Source: Arenibacter antarcticus (GTDB lineage Bacteria; Bacteroidota; Bacteroidia; Flavobacteriales; Flavobacteriaceae). From it: 64,000 nt of DNA. The notes beneath the pieces were generated by a model, which worked only from the letters and a program-made list of their open reading frames with translations, had not been told where the DNA came from and did not search any database. The DNA lies in assembly GCF_041320605.1 (NCBI RefSeq), contig NZ_CP166679.1, positions 1,550,001 through 1,614,000 of the forward strand, given 5' to 3'. The position numbers and the translations under genes are program-made. This document shows positions 40,725 to 49,255 of the stretch, in pieces. Position 1 is the first letter of the stretch, and every line of letters starts with the position of its first letter.

Positions 40725-42917
40725 TTAGTCCTTTTTTCCCAATAGAGAAAAATCTAAATGGCGTTTCACAAGATCAGTGCTCTTTACCATTACTACCACT
40801 TCATCCCCTAATTGATAGGTCTTTTTTGTTTTTTCACCAACAATGGCGTACTCCTTGTCATCAAATGTATAATAATCATCCTTTATATCTCTAATTCGGA
40901 CCATTCCTTCACATTTATTCTCTATGATCTCTACATAAAGTCCCCATTCTGTAACCCCAGAGATAACCCCCACAAATTCGCTGTCTTTATGATCCTCCAT
41001 AAATTTGATCTGCATATATTTTATGGAATCCCTTTCCGCATTGGCGGCCAACCCTTCCATATTAGAAGAGTGCTTACATTTTTCCTCGTATGGCTCTGCC
41101 TTTGGTGTAGCTCCGCCATCCAAATAGTGTTGTAATAACCTATGAACCATAATATCTGGATACCTCCTTATCGGGGAAGTAAAATGGGTGTAATAATCAA
41201 AGGCCAGACCATAATGACCTATATTGTCTACGGTATAAATAGCCTTGCTCATACTGCGAATGGCTAAGGTATCTACAAGATTTTGTTCCTTCTTCCCCTT
41301 AACATCCTCTAAAAGCTTATTTAGAGAAGCGCTAATAGATTTTTTATCCTTAAAGTCAAGATTATGCCCAAAACGTGAAATTATCACATTCAAGGCCATT
41401 AATTTATCTTCATCAGGATCTGCATGTACACGGTATACAAAGGTTTTTTCGGGCTTTTGTTTTCCAATAAACCGAGCTACCCTCCTATTGGCCAATAACA
41501 TGAATTCCTCAATCAATTTGTTGGCATCCATGGATTCCTTAAAATAAACGCCTACTGGTTCGCTTTCTTCATTTAGATTAAAACGCACCTCTACTTTATC
41601 AAAGGATAAAGCTCCTTCTTCCATTCGCTGGGACCGCATAATTTTAGCCAATCTGTCCATAGTCAAGGTAGCCTGTACCACTTCTCCATCAACTTGATAA
41701 GCAGCATCCCTAATGGAAATTTCCTCACTTATATTTCCTTCTTGAGTTTCTATAATGTGCTGCGCTTCCTCATAAGCAAATCGTTCGTTAGATTCGGTTA
41801 CCGTACGTCCAAACCATTCGCTCTTAATAACCGCTTTATCATCTATTTCAAAAACAGCGGAAAAGGTATATTTTTCTTCGTTTGGTCTTAGGGAACAAGC
41901 GTTGTTAGACAATACTTCGGGAAGCATTGGGACTACCCTATCTACCAAGTAAACAGAAGTTGCCCTATTATAGGCCTCTTCATCTAAGAGGGTATCTGGT
42001 GTTAAATAATGGGATACATCGGCAATATGGACTCCAATCTCATAATTCCCATTTTCTAATACAGTAAAGGAAAGCGCGTCATCAAAATCCTTGGCATCCT
42101 TAGGATCAATAGTAAAAGTAAGGCTATCTCGCATATCCCTTCGTTTCGCTATTTCCTCTTCTTTAATGGAAGTATCCAAGGTATTGGCGAACATTTCCAC
42201 TTCCACAGGAAACTCGTAAGGAAGTCCGTATTCTGCTAAAATTGAATGAATTTCCGTATTGTGCTCCCCTGGTTTTCCCAATACCTGTACTATCGTACCA
42301 AAGGGGGAGTCGGCATTATCTGGCCACTCTTTTATTTCTACTATTACCTTATCCCCATCTTCTGCAGTAGATAATTTGTTCTTTGGGACGAAGATATCCG
42401 TGTACATTCTATAATCGGTTGGACGTACAAACCCGAAATCCTTTTGCATATCCAAAATACCAACAAAGGAAGTTTTATGTCGGGATACTACCTTAGTAAT
42501 CTCTCCCTCTAATTTTTTTCCTTTTCTTTTTGGAAAGATATATACCTCTACCTCATCTTTATGAAATGCCCTCTTTAATTTATTAAAAGGAACAAAAATA
42601 TCATCATCCATACCTTCTACAACAATATAAGCATTGCCCCGTCCCGTAATATCCACGGTACCAGTATGGTAGGTTTTGGTACTGGGAATGGCCTTATAAT
42701 TCCCTATTCCCTCTTCCAGTATTCTTTTCTTTTCCTTTAGTTGTACCAGCCTCTTAATTAGATTATTTCTATCGTGGGCATCTACTATACCTATCTTTTC
42801 AGCTATTTGTTTATAGTTAAAGGATTTTTGCGGCTCCTTTTCAAGAACAGTGAAAATACCTTTGGTAATTTCGTTATTTCTGTGATTTTTAGTACTCTTT
42901 TTACCTTTTGACATCAA
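40725..42917 (-). CDS. rnr: Ribonuclease R
   Basis: 730 residues. A 3'-5' exoribonuclease that degrades structured RNA. Domain order: winged-helix-like N-terminus (about 15-70), two cold-shock OB folds (about 75-235; GRGNAYIVVEGMDDDIFVPF), the RNB catalytic domain (about 255-585) with FTIDPKDAKDFDDALSF carrying the metal-binding Asp residues, and a C-terminal S1 domain (about 645-725; EFVGVISGVTEWGLYVEIIE). HFTSPIRRYPDIMVHR is also diagnostic. Start at 42917, with a second ATG one codon later. It is divergent from rpiB across the candidate origin region. Confidence 0.97.
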   Translation of the reverse strand: MMSKGKKSTKNHRNNEITKGIFTVLEKEPQKSFNYKQIAEKIGIVDAHDRNNLIKRLVQLKEKKRILEEGIGNYKAIPSTKTYHTGTVDITGRGNAYIVVEGMDDDIFVPFNKLKRAFHKDEVEVYIFPKRKGKKLEGEITKVVSRHKTSFVGILDMQKDFGFVRPTDYRMYTDIFVPKNKLSTAEDGDKVIVEIKEWPDNADSPFGTIVQVLGKPGEHNTEIHSILAEYGLPYEFPVEVEMFANTLDTSIKEEEIAKRRDMRDSLTFTIDPKDAKDFDDALSFTVLENGNYEIGVHIADVSHYLTPDTLLDEEAYNRATSVYLVDRVVPMLPEVLSNNACSLRPNEEKYTFSAVFEIDDKAVIKSEWFGRTVTESNERFAYEEAQHIIETQEGNISEEISIRDAAYQVDGEVVQATLTMDRLAKIMRSQRMEEGALSFDKVEVRFNLNEESEPVGVYFKESMDANKLIEEFMLLANRRVARFIGKQKPEKTFVYRVHADPDEDKLMALNVIISRFGHNLDFKDKKSISASLNKLLEDVKGKKEQNLVDTLAIRSMSKAIYTVDNIGHYGLAFDYYTHFTSPIRRYPDIMVHRLLQHYLDGGATPKAEPYEEKCKHSSNMEGLAANAERDSIKYMQIKFMEDHKDSEFVGVISGVTEWGLYVEIIENKCEGMVRIRDIKDDYYTFDDKEYAIVGEKTKKTYQLGDEVVVMVKSTDLVKRHLDFSLLGKKD

Positions 42918-43568
42918 TACTTTTAATTTTTGGAAAATTACGAATTAATATTCATTGTCCTTCCATTCCATTTTTTAAGTTTTTTTTCAGTTGATAATTG
43001 TTCTTATCAACATTTATATAATATATATATTTCTTTTTTCTTAAATTTAAAAATAAATGGTGTTTATGATAGTGTGTTGATAAGGGGGATAAAATTATCA
43101 AGATATCCTTGCTCTGAGTAGATTTAGAAGTTTGTCGACATCTTATTGACTATTGATAGCTATAGCAATCAAGGTATTGATGTAGTTATCAATACTTGTT
43201 GATAACCTATGTAAACATAAAATTATTGATAAGTAAAGTTTAAAATAGTGTTAACTACTTCATTTTTATCTTTGATATCTTTTTAAGAGATTTAAGAAGT
43301 AAATTATTTATTTCCCTTATTCTTTTGTAAGGCACTTTTTTAATGAATATAAAAAATTTAGTAGTTACTTTTTATCGGCTGTTTATCAACAAAAGGTGAA
43401 TTTTATTAAACCACTAAATAACAATACAGTTACGTTATTTCTAATTAATTGTTGTTAACAACCTAGTTTCTGTGGTGAAACCATTGGTATTTGTACATTT
43501 GTATTCCTTACTATATGTAATATTAGAGGTTTTAAATATTCTATTAATTTTAAACTGGCTTTATAAGG
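42918..43568. other. Candidate replication origin (oriC) region
   Basis: 651 bp without a gene between divergent rnr and rpiB, very AT-rich. Four exact copies of the 9-mer TTATCAACA (one base from the DnaA box TTATCCACA) lie at 43004-43012 (+), 43075-43083 (-), 43197-43205 (-) and 43383-43391 (+). One-mismatch copies lie at 42989-42997, 43186-43194 and 43224-43232. A stretch of almost pure A/T at 43011-43060, including a TATATA run, could be the unwinding element. A palindrome GTTGTTAACAAC is at 43451-43462. I rate it a candidate only; see findings. Confidence 0.5.
43494..43501 (+). promoter_or_regulatory. Promoter -7 element of rpiB
   Basis: TACATTTG matches TAnnTTTG, 67 bp before the rpiB ATG. 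No convincing -33 TTG at the right distance. Confidence 0.4.
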
Positions 43569-44000
43569 ATGAAAATAGCAATAGGTAATGATCATGCTGG
43601 AACTGAATATAAACTTGCCATTATTGGATTGTTAAAATCTATGGATTTAGAAGTCAGTAATTACGGTACCAATGGTTCAGATAGTGTAGATTACGCAGAT
43701 TTTGTACATCCAGTGGCCAAAGACGTAGAAAGTGGTGATGCTGATCTTGGTATTTTAATCTGCGGTAGTGGTAATGGGGTATCTATGACTGCCAACAAGC
43801 ATCAGAAAATTAGGGCCGCTCTTTGTTGGAATACGGAAATTGTGAAATTAGCGAGGGAACACAATGATGCCAATATTTTAAGTTTACCAGCCCGTTTTAT
43901 TTCATTGCCTCAAGCTTTGGATATGGTGAAAACGTTTATAAATACTTCCTTTGAAGGTGGGCGCCATGAAAGACGAATAGAAAAAATACCCTGTTTATAA
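43569..44000 (+). CDS. rpiB: Ribose-5-phosphate isomerase B
   Basis: 143 residues, normal length. Interconverts ribose 5-phosphate and ribulose 5-phosphate in the pentose phosphate pathway. MKIAIGNDHAGTEYKL (1-16), the SVDYADFVHPVA block and the active-site loop GILICGSGNGVSMTANK (about 59-75, catalytic Cys) are typical of the RpiB/LacAB family, as is FEGGRHERRIEKI at the end. It is divergent from rnr with its own TAnnTTTG element, and 119 bp upstream of the GNAT gene. Confidence 0.95.
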   Translation: MKIAIGNDHAGTEYKLAIIGLLKSMDLEVSNYGTNGSDSVDYADFVHPVAKDVESGDADLGILICGSGNGVSMTANKHQKIRAALCWNTEIVKLAREHNDANILSLPARFISLPQALDMVKTFINTSFEGGRHERRIEKIPCL

Positions 44001-44119
44001 CAAATAATTTTTGATTCCTTATAATCAGTACCTATACTTGGTCACTAAAAATAATGCTAATCTCCATTTTTGGTTATTAATTTTGAGCATTGAATCACTT
44101 GTTTTATAACATGCCCCTA

Positions 44120-44560
44120 ATGATTATAGAAATAAAGACTTTTAAGGAGCTAAGCACAGAGGAACTATATACAATGTTACAATTACGTTCCGAAGTTTTT
44201 GTGGTAGAACAAAATTGTGTTTATCAGGATTTGGATGGAAAGGATAGAATAGCGATCCATGTGTTGGGATCTAAGAACGGCCAGTTAGTGGCCTATACCC
44301 GTATTTTTGGACCAGGAGATTATTTTAAGGAAGCCAGTATTGGTAGGGTATTAGCAAAGAAAGAGGAACGAATGTATGGCTACGGACGCGATATAATGGA
44401 GGCTTCCCTACAAATTGTTCAGGAGCATTTTGGCACTATTCCCGTACGGATTTCAGCCCAAAAATATTTATTAAAATTTTATAATTCCCTAGGATTTGTA
44501 CAGACGGGTAAGGAATATTTGGAAGATGGTATTCCCCATATTGCTATGGTCATAAAATGA
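44120..44560 (+). CDS. GNAT acetyltransferase, ElaA family
   Basis: 146 residues from the ATG at 44120 (MIIEIKTFKELSTEELY). In-frame ATGs at 44090 and 44111 give a short, less family-like extension. ElaA pattern: LQLRSEVFVVEQNCVYQDLD (about 17-36), then the acetyl-CoA loop SIGRVLAKKEERMYGYGRD (Q/R-x-x-G-x-G/A variant) and ISAQKYLLKFYNSLGF near the end. Substrate unknown. Probably co-transcribed with rpiB and ended by a strong hairpin. Confidence 0.88.
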   Translation: MIIEIKTFKELSTEELYTMLQLRSEVFVVEQNCVYQDLDGKDRIAIHVLGSKNGQLVAYTRIFGPGDYFKEASIGRVLAKKEERMYGYGRDIMEASLQIVQEHFGTIPVRISAQKYLLKFYNSLGFVQTGKEYLEDGIPHIAMVIK

Positions 44561-44588
44561 GGGTTGTGGACAAGTATGGCTGTAAAAT

Positions 44589-44616
44589 AAAAAACACCGT
44601 TCAAACGGTGTTTTTT
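44589..44616. terminator. Bidirectional terminator
   Basis: AAAAAACACCGTT (44589-44601) pairs with AACGGTGTTTTTT (44604-44616) around a very short loop. It serves the GNAT gene (plus) and the convergent gene ending at 44641 (minus). Confidence 0.9.
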
Positions 44617-44640
44617 AATTAAGTGTTGTTGTGGATAAAC

Positions 44641-45015
44641 TCAAATCTTGATTGGAGTTTTATCGCTAAGATTAATATCTTCCAACATGCTGTCCGTAAA
44701 TTTATAATGTCCTTTCGTGGTAATTATTTTAAATCGGTTAGAGTTCATTCGGCTCAAAGTATCCAAAAAAAGCCATTTGGATTTAAGTAATAAGGGTCGA
44801 TCCGATTTTAAACTAATTTCAAAATAATATTTTTTCCCGTTTTTTAAGGCCACTATATTGGGGGTAATTTTTATATCACTACCTTTTTTTAGGTAGGATT
44901 TAGGACAATCATAACCTTCAATATCCGCTTTTATTTTTTCAAAACCATGTGCCTCCAAATGGGAAATGGACTTTTTAATGAAGGCCTCATTTTCGGAATT
45001 TTCTATTTTTATCAT
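44641..45015 (-). CDS. Conserved hypothetical protein
   Basis: 124 residues from the ATG at 45015 (MIKIENSENEAFIKKSISHL); a start ten codons upstream is possible. Soluble, basic, mixed alpha/beta. The centre (SDIKITPNIVALKNGKKYYFEISLKS) has the shape of a PD-(D/E)xK nuclease-like core (strand, P-N, strand, E-x-S), but the catalytic set is incomplete, so I do not call a nuclease. Convergent with the GNAT gene. Confidence 0.6.
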   Translation of the reverse strand: MIKIENSENEAFIKKSISHLEAHGFEKIKADIEGYDCPKSYLKKGSDIKITPNIVALKNGKKYYFEISLKSDRPLLLKSKWLFLDTLSRMNSNRFKIITTKGHYKFTDSMLEDINLSDKTPIKI

Positions 45016-45100
45016 AATCGTAAAGTAATGAAAAATTAGGTACAATACAATAGAAATACCTTGATATTAAGTGTTTTAGTAGATTTTTAACATAAAATGT

Positions 45101-45115
45101 TTTTCTATACTAAAT
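45101..45115 (+). repeat. 15-bp direct repeat, copy 1
   Basis: TTTTCTATACTAAAT; an identical copy lies exactly 100 bp to the right. Confidence 0.85.
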
Positions 45116-45200
45116 TTTGATCCCAATTCTTAAAATATAATAGTGGTGTATTTTTTATCATAATGTTAGACACTTTTCCACTACCCGCACAATTAGCGCG

Positions 45201-45215
45201 TTTTCTATACTAAAT
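45201..45215 (+). repeat. 15-bp direct repeat, copy 2
   Basis: Identical to 45101-45115; the flanking bases differ. Confidence 0.85.
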
Positions 45216-45397
45216 ACCCGTTTGGGATGGCTTATAAATAGGCATTTCAGATTTGTATTTTCTTTTACTGGATAAAATTTTATAATTTTCGAAATTAAAA
45301 TAATAGTAGGTAAAATAATGTGGATCGGCTTACGGGCAATTCGGTGTTTAATATGTTATTATATAATGTGAAGAAAGCCTTCTTTAAAATAGAGTTT

Positions 45398-46594
45398 ATG
45401 CAGCAGTGTTGTAAAGTATTTTTATTGTTATCTTTTATAGTTTTGGCAACTTCTTGTCATAGTGGTCACAAGAAGGATATGGAGGTTATAAATTCACTTG
45501 TTGATGAAACAAAACAAGAATTTGCTCCGGATAAACGGGTAGCCTTATTCAACTTGGAATTGAACTCTCAAGGATCTGAAATGGTAATAAAGGGAGAGAG
45601 CAACCTTCCCGATGCCATTAAGGCCCTTAAGGAAAAGCTAAATCAAAAACATATTATCTATACCGATAGCATAGAGCTTTTACCATCTACCCAATTAGCG
45701 GGACGTACTTATGGACTTATACAGATATCCGTTGCAAACTTACGAGGGAAACCAGCCCATTCTTCAGAATTGGTAACCCAAGCAACTTTAGGTACACCTG
45801 TAGAAATCCTTAAGGCTGTGGATAGTTGGTATTTAATACAGACTCCCGATCGCTATCTTTCTTGGGTAGACGGAGGTGGAATTACCCGAATGTCCAAGGA
45901 GGAATTCTTGAAATGGAAAGCTACAAGGAAAGTTATTTTCACCAAAACAATGGGGCAGTCCTTTTCCCAACCTGATGAAAATTCTCAAGTGGTTTCCGAT
46001 ATGGTAGCCGGTGGGGTGATAGAATTTTTAAGTGAAGAAAATAATTTTTTTAAGATCCGATATCCCGATGGTAGAATGGCCTTTATCAATAAAAATGATG
46101 CTCAGGATTACGATGTCTGGTTGGCTGGCCTAGATCCCTCTCAAGAATCCTTGGTGAGTACCTCAAAAAAATTAATGGGCGTGCCCTATTTATGGGGAGG
46201 AACTTCTACCAAAGGGGTAGATTGTAGTGGATTTACCAAAACCGTTTATTTTCTGAATGGGATGGTGCTTCCCAGAGATGCCTCCCAGCAAATACATACG
46301 GGAAAGGCTGTTGATAAAGACAGGGACTTTGATAAGCTGTTGCCAGGGGATCTCCTGTTTTTTGGAAAACCACCGACGGATTCTACTAAAGAACGGGTAA
46401 TACATGTTGGAATGTGGATTGGAAATAATGAATTTATTCATTCTTCGGGAAGGGTTCTTATAAGCAGTGTAGATTCATCCGCTGATAATTTTGATGAATA
46501 TAACCTCAATAGGTACTTACGCTCCAATAGGTACCTAAAGGAACCAATGGATGGTTTAATAGAATTGGCAAAAACTCCTGTTTTTAAAGATTAG
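45398..46594 (+). CDS. NlpC/P60 (C40) cell-wall endopeptidase lipoprotein with SH3 domains
   Basis: 398 residues from the ATG at 45398. This start gives a clean lipoprotein signal (MQQCCKVFLLLSFIVLATSC), whereas the open GTG at 45320 would bury it. An N-terminal region is followed by two SH3-like domains (about 105-160, ISVANLRGKPAHSSELVTQA; and about 178-235). The NlpC/P60 domain starts at about 252 (LMGVPYLWGGTSTKGVDCSG) with catalytic Cys in DCSG and His residues in IHVGMW and FIHSSG. Predicted to cleave peptidoglycan stem peptides from a lipid-anchored site. A long perfect inverted repeat follows the gene. Confidence 0.92.
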   Translation: MQQCCKVFLLLSFIVLATSCHSGHKKDMEVINSLVDETKQEFAPDKRVALFNLELNSQGSEMVIKGESNLPDAIKALKEKLNQKHIIYTDSIELLPSTQLAGRTYGLIQISVANLRGKPAHSSELVTQATLGTPVEILKAVDSWYLIQTPDRYLSWVDGGGITRMSKEEFLKWKATRKVIFTKTMGQSFSQPDENSQVVSDMVAGGVIEFLSEENNFFKIRYPDGRMAFINKNDAQDYDVWLAGLDPSQESLVSTSKKLMGVPYLWGGTSTKGVDCSGFTKTVYFLNGMVLPRDASQQIHTGKAVDKDRDFDKLLPGDLLFFGKPPTDSTKERVIHVGMWIGNNEFIHSSGRVLISSVDSSADNFDEYNLNRYLRSNRYLKEPMDGLIELAKTPVFKD

Positions 46595-46604
46595 TTGATA
46601 AGGT

Positions 46605-46654
46605 TTCAGCCCCCTTGCATTTCTATTATTTAATAGAAATGCAAGGGGGCTGAA
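46605..46654. repeat. 24-bp perfect inverted repeat (possible terminator)
   Basis: 46605-46628 pairs with 46631-46654 at every position around a 2-nt TT loop, with seven consecutive G:C pairs in the middle (46609-46614 region). It lies 10 bp after the NlpC/P60 stop and before the convergent oxidoreductase gene. There is no real T-tract on either strand, so termination is likely but not typical. Confidence 0.8.
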
Positions 46655-46727
46655 TTATGTTTAAAAACCACTGTTTTAGTAGTTGTGGACTATGGAAACG
46701 ATCAAAATAAAAGTATGCTCCCTATTT

Positions 46728-47789
46728 TTATAAAATTATGGTTTTCCCCGTTCGCACAGATTCGTCCGCAGCCAATACAATTTTTAAACTGTTCACTGCA
46801 TCGTTTAAATGATCCGTTAGGTCTAGGTCTTCCTCAATGGCTTTTAAGAGATACTCCTGTTCTAGGAGACATAAGCCATCATGATCGGGTTCGTCTTCGG
46901 TTGGGATTTGCTGGTCTTTTTTTACAAATTTCCCTTCCGCGTTTAATTCGCTATGATGGATTATAAGGCTACCGGTTTTTGAATGCCCCTCTACGTCCTG
47001 AGATTCCCCTTTATTTTCGTCTACAATAGATACTGCCCCTTTGGGTCCTATAACATCTTTTATAAAGACTGCTGTTTCGCTCATCATAGGTCCCCATCCT
47101 GCTTCGTACCAACCAACGGAACCATCTTCGAACCTCACCTGTAACTGACCATAATTATACATTTTGGCATCTATTTCTTGGGTTAAACGGGCTCCAATGG
47201 CACTTACGCTAATGGGTTTGGACTGGGTCATTAGACACATAATATCTACGTAATGTACCCCGCAGTCTACAATGGGAGACATGGAGTTCATCAGTTGCTT
47301 ATGGGTATACCAATGGTCGCCAGAACTTTGTTGGTTTAAGTTCATTCTCATGACCAGTGGTTTTCCTAAACCTCGGGCCATTTCTACAAACTTGGTCCAT
47401 GAAGGATGTACCCTAAGTATATATCCTACAACCATTTTTCTATTTTTTTCCTTGGCCAGGGCAACCAGTTCCCGTGCTTCCTCTACGGTTAACGCCAATG
47501 GTTTTTCCACAAAGACATGGGCCCCAGCCTCTAGGCTTTTTTTTGCGTATTGGGCATGGGTATCGGGATAGGTATTTATAGAGACCACATCTGGTTTAGT
47601 TTCCTTCAAGGCAGTTTCAAAATCTGAAAATGTAGGCAATCCCCCCAATTCCTTGGATAGTCGCTCCCTACTTTCAGGATTTCTACTCACCAATCCCACT
47701 ATTTCAAATTCAGATAGTTTATGATAGGCCCTGGCATGGGAAATCCCCATATTACCACAACCTACCACCAATGTTTTTAAGGTTTTCAT
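46728..47789 (-). CDS. Gfo/Idh/MocA family oxidoreductase
   Basis: 353 residues. N-terminal Rossmann fold TLVVGCGNMGISHARAYHKL (about 6-25, NAD(P) binding), then the family signature HVFVEKPLALTVEEAREL (about 91-108, EKP with catalytic Lys). VDCGVHYVDIMCLMTQSKP (about 174-192) holds the D-x-x-x-H active-site set. Such enzymes oxidise or reduce sugars and sugar derivatives; the substrate is unknown. The next plus-strand gene (DUF5009) is divergent, and in marine flavobacteria both types can act in glycan use. Confidence 0.93.
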   Translation of the reverse strand: MKTLKTLVVGCGNMGISHARAYHKLSEFEIVGLVSRNPESRERLSKELGGLPTFSDFETALKETKPDVVSINTYPDTHAQYAKKSLEAGAHVFVEKPLALTVEEARELVALAKEKNRKMVVGYILRVHPSWTKFVEMARGLGKPLVMRMNLNQQSSGDHWYTHKQLMNSMSPIVDCGVHYVDIMCLMTQSKPISVSAIGARLTQEIDAKMYNYGQLQVRFEDGSVGWYEAGWGPMMSETAVFIKDVIGPKGAVSIVDENKGESQDVEGHSKTGSLIIHHSELNAEGKFVKKDQQIPTEDEPDHDGLCLLEQEYLLKAIEEDLDLTDHLNDAVNSLKIVLAADESVRTGKTIIL

Positions 47790-48116
47790 TTTTTTAGCTT
47801 TTCTGTATTATAATTAATTGTTGTATTAAAATTATGTTTCTATTTTCACATTACTACATTAATCCATTTTTAAATTCAATCCTTTTAAAATGGACTCCAT
47901 TCTCCTGCAAATTAAGAAAAGTAAGCTTAATTGAGCAAGATTCGCCAAGTTGAGGATAAAGTTTGGGCAGAACCCATTTTCTACCTAACATATAATCACT
48001 ACATTGTTACTACTTTCTGTCTGAATGGGCGGACAGAGGAAGTGATTCCAACCAAACCTAAGTTTTACGATTTTCAAGATGAGGATAGTATTAAAAATTA
48101 ATTTTATCGTTTTTAA
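47790..48116. other. 327-bp gap between divergent genes
   Basis: AT-rich near both ends with a somewhat more GC-rich middle. I find no open frame worth calling, no hairpin and no exact TAnnTTTG element. Presumably it holds the two divergent promoters. Confidence 0.4.
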
Positions 48117-49223
48117 ATGAACAGAATCAACCTCCCTAGTACCCAACGATTGTTTTCTTTAGATGTATTTCGTGGACTGACCATGTTTTTGTTGATTGCC
48201 GAAGCTGCGGGATTTCATGGGAGTTTTGGGGATCTGACCTCAGGAAACAAATTTTGGGACCCTCTGGCACAGCAGTTGCATCACCACCCTTGGAACGGGT
48301 TGCGTTTTTGGGACCTTATCCAGCCTTATTTTATGTTTATAGTTGGAGTTGCAATGCCTTTTTCGTTAAGAAAGCGGTTGGCTACTCAAACCAAGAAAGA
48401 AGTAACTACGCATATTGTAAAACGATGTCTGTTGTTGTTTGCCTTTGGGGTGTTGTTGCACTGTGTCTACAGTCAGGCTCTAGTCTGGGAATTATGGAAC
48501 GTACTGGTACAATTGGCGTTCACCATTGCGATAGCCTACATGATTATGTCCTTACCACACAGGACTCAAATTTTTATATGTTTTGGAATTTTATTGCTTA
48601 CCGAAATCTTGTACCGGGCGTACAACCCTCAAGATCCTTTTGAAAAAGGAACCAATTTTGGGTCTTGGACAGATATGTTAGTGATGGGTAAATTAAATGG
48701 TGGAGGTTGGGTAACCATTAATTTTCTACCTACGTCGGTACATACTATTATGGGCGTTCTTTGTGGACAATTATTGCTTTCTGCTAGGTCTATCAAGGAG
48801 AAATTAAATCCACTTTTACTTTGGGGCGGTATTTTATTGGTTGTGGGTTATGGTCTAGATCTCACGGGAATAACCCCTATTATAAAACGGATCGCTACTA
48901 CCTCATTTGCGTTGGTCTCGGGAGGTTGGGCCCTACTTACCTTGGCCTTATTTTATTGGTGGATAGATATTTTGGGACATAAGAACAAATGGCTCCGTAT
49001 TTTTTCTGTGGTTGGAACCAATTCCATTTTCATCTATTTGTTTGCGGAAACCGTGGGAACACAGTGGTTTAGGGGTTTTGGACTAATTTTTTCCAAAGGG
49101 ATATTAGCTCCTATGGGGATTAATGACGGTATAATCCTAGTTATCAATTCCCTTTTGGTACTATTTATCTTTTGGTATATTACCTATTTTCTAGATAAAA
49201 AGAAGGTGTATTTTAAGGTATAA
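48117..49223 (+). CDS. DUF5009/HGSNAT-like membrane acyltransferase
   Basis: 368 residues with about ten membrane helices. N-terminus RLFSLDVFRGLTMFLLIAEA is the conserved start of the heparan-alpha-glucosaminide acetyltransferase-like family. LRFWDLIQPYFMFIVGVAMPFSLRKR (about 62-87) and FLPTSVHTIMGVLCGQLLLS (about 204-223, with the conserved His) follow. NagX-type proteins of this group acetylate amino sugars at the inner membrane; the activity here is inferred from family only. Stands alone, divergent from the Gfo/Idh/MocA gene. Confidence 0.9.
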   Translation: MNRINLPSTQRLFSLDVFRGLTMFLLIAEAAGFHGSFGDLTSGNKFWDPLAQQLHHHPWNGLRFWDLIQPYFMFIVGVAMPFSLRKRLATQTKKEVTTHIVKRCLLLFAFGVLLHCVYSQALVWELWNVLVQLAFTIAIAYMIMSLPHRTQIFICFGILLLTEILYRAYNPQDPFEKGTNFGSWTDMLVMGKLNGGGWVTINFLPTSVHTIMGVLCGQLLLSARSIKEKLNPLLLWGGILLVVGYGLDLTGITPIIKRIATTSFALVSGGWALLTLALFYWWIDILGHKNKWLRIFSVVGTNSIFIYLFAETVGTQWFRGFGLIFSKGILAPMGINDGIILVINSLLVLFIFWYITYFLDKKKVYFKV

Positions 49224-49255
49224 GGAAGACTATATTTAATGGTAAGTAGCTCTAT

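Larger units (their letters stand above)
45016..45397. other. Gap upstream of the NlpC/P60 lipoprotein gene
   Basis: AT-rich, no convincing gene. It holds an exact 15-bp direct repeat (TTTTCTATACTAAAT at 45101-45115 and 45201-45215). A 17-codon frame starting with ATG at 45318 is open but has no support. Promoter of the downstream gene not identified. Confidence 0.5.

Noticed and set aside
44641-45015. PD-(D/E)xK nuclease or toxin
   Set aside because: Only a vague strand pattern fits; the catalytic residues are incomplete and no antitoxin-like neighbour is present.
45318-45371. 17-codon frame (ATG at 45318) as a leader peptide before the NlpC/P60 gene
   Set aside because: No ribosome-binding signal, no attenuator hairpin and no regulatory codon run; it overlaps the open 5' extension of the real gene.
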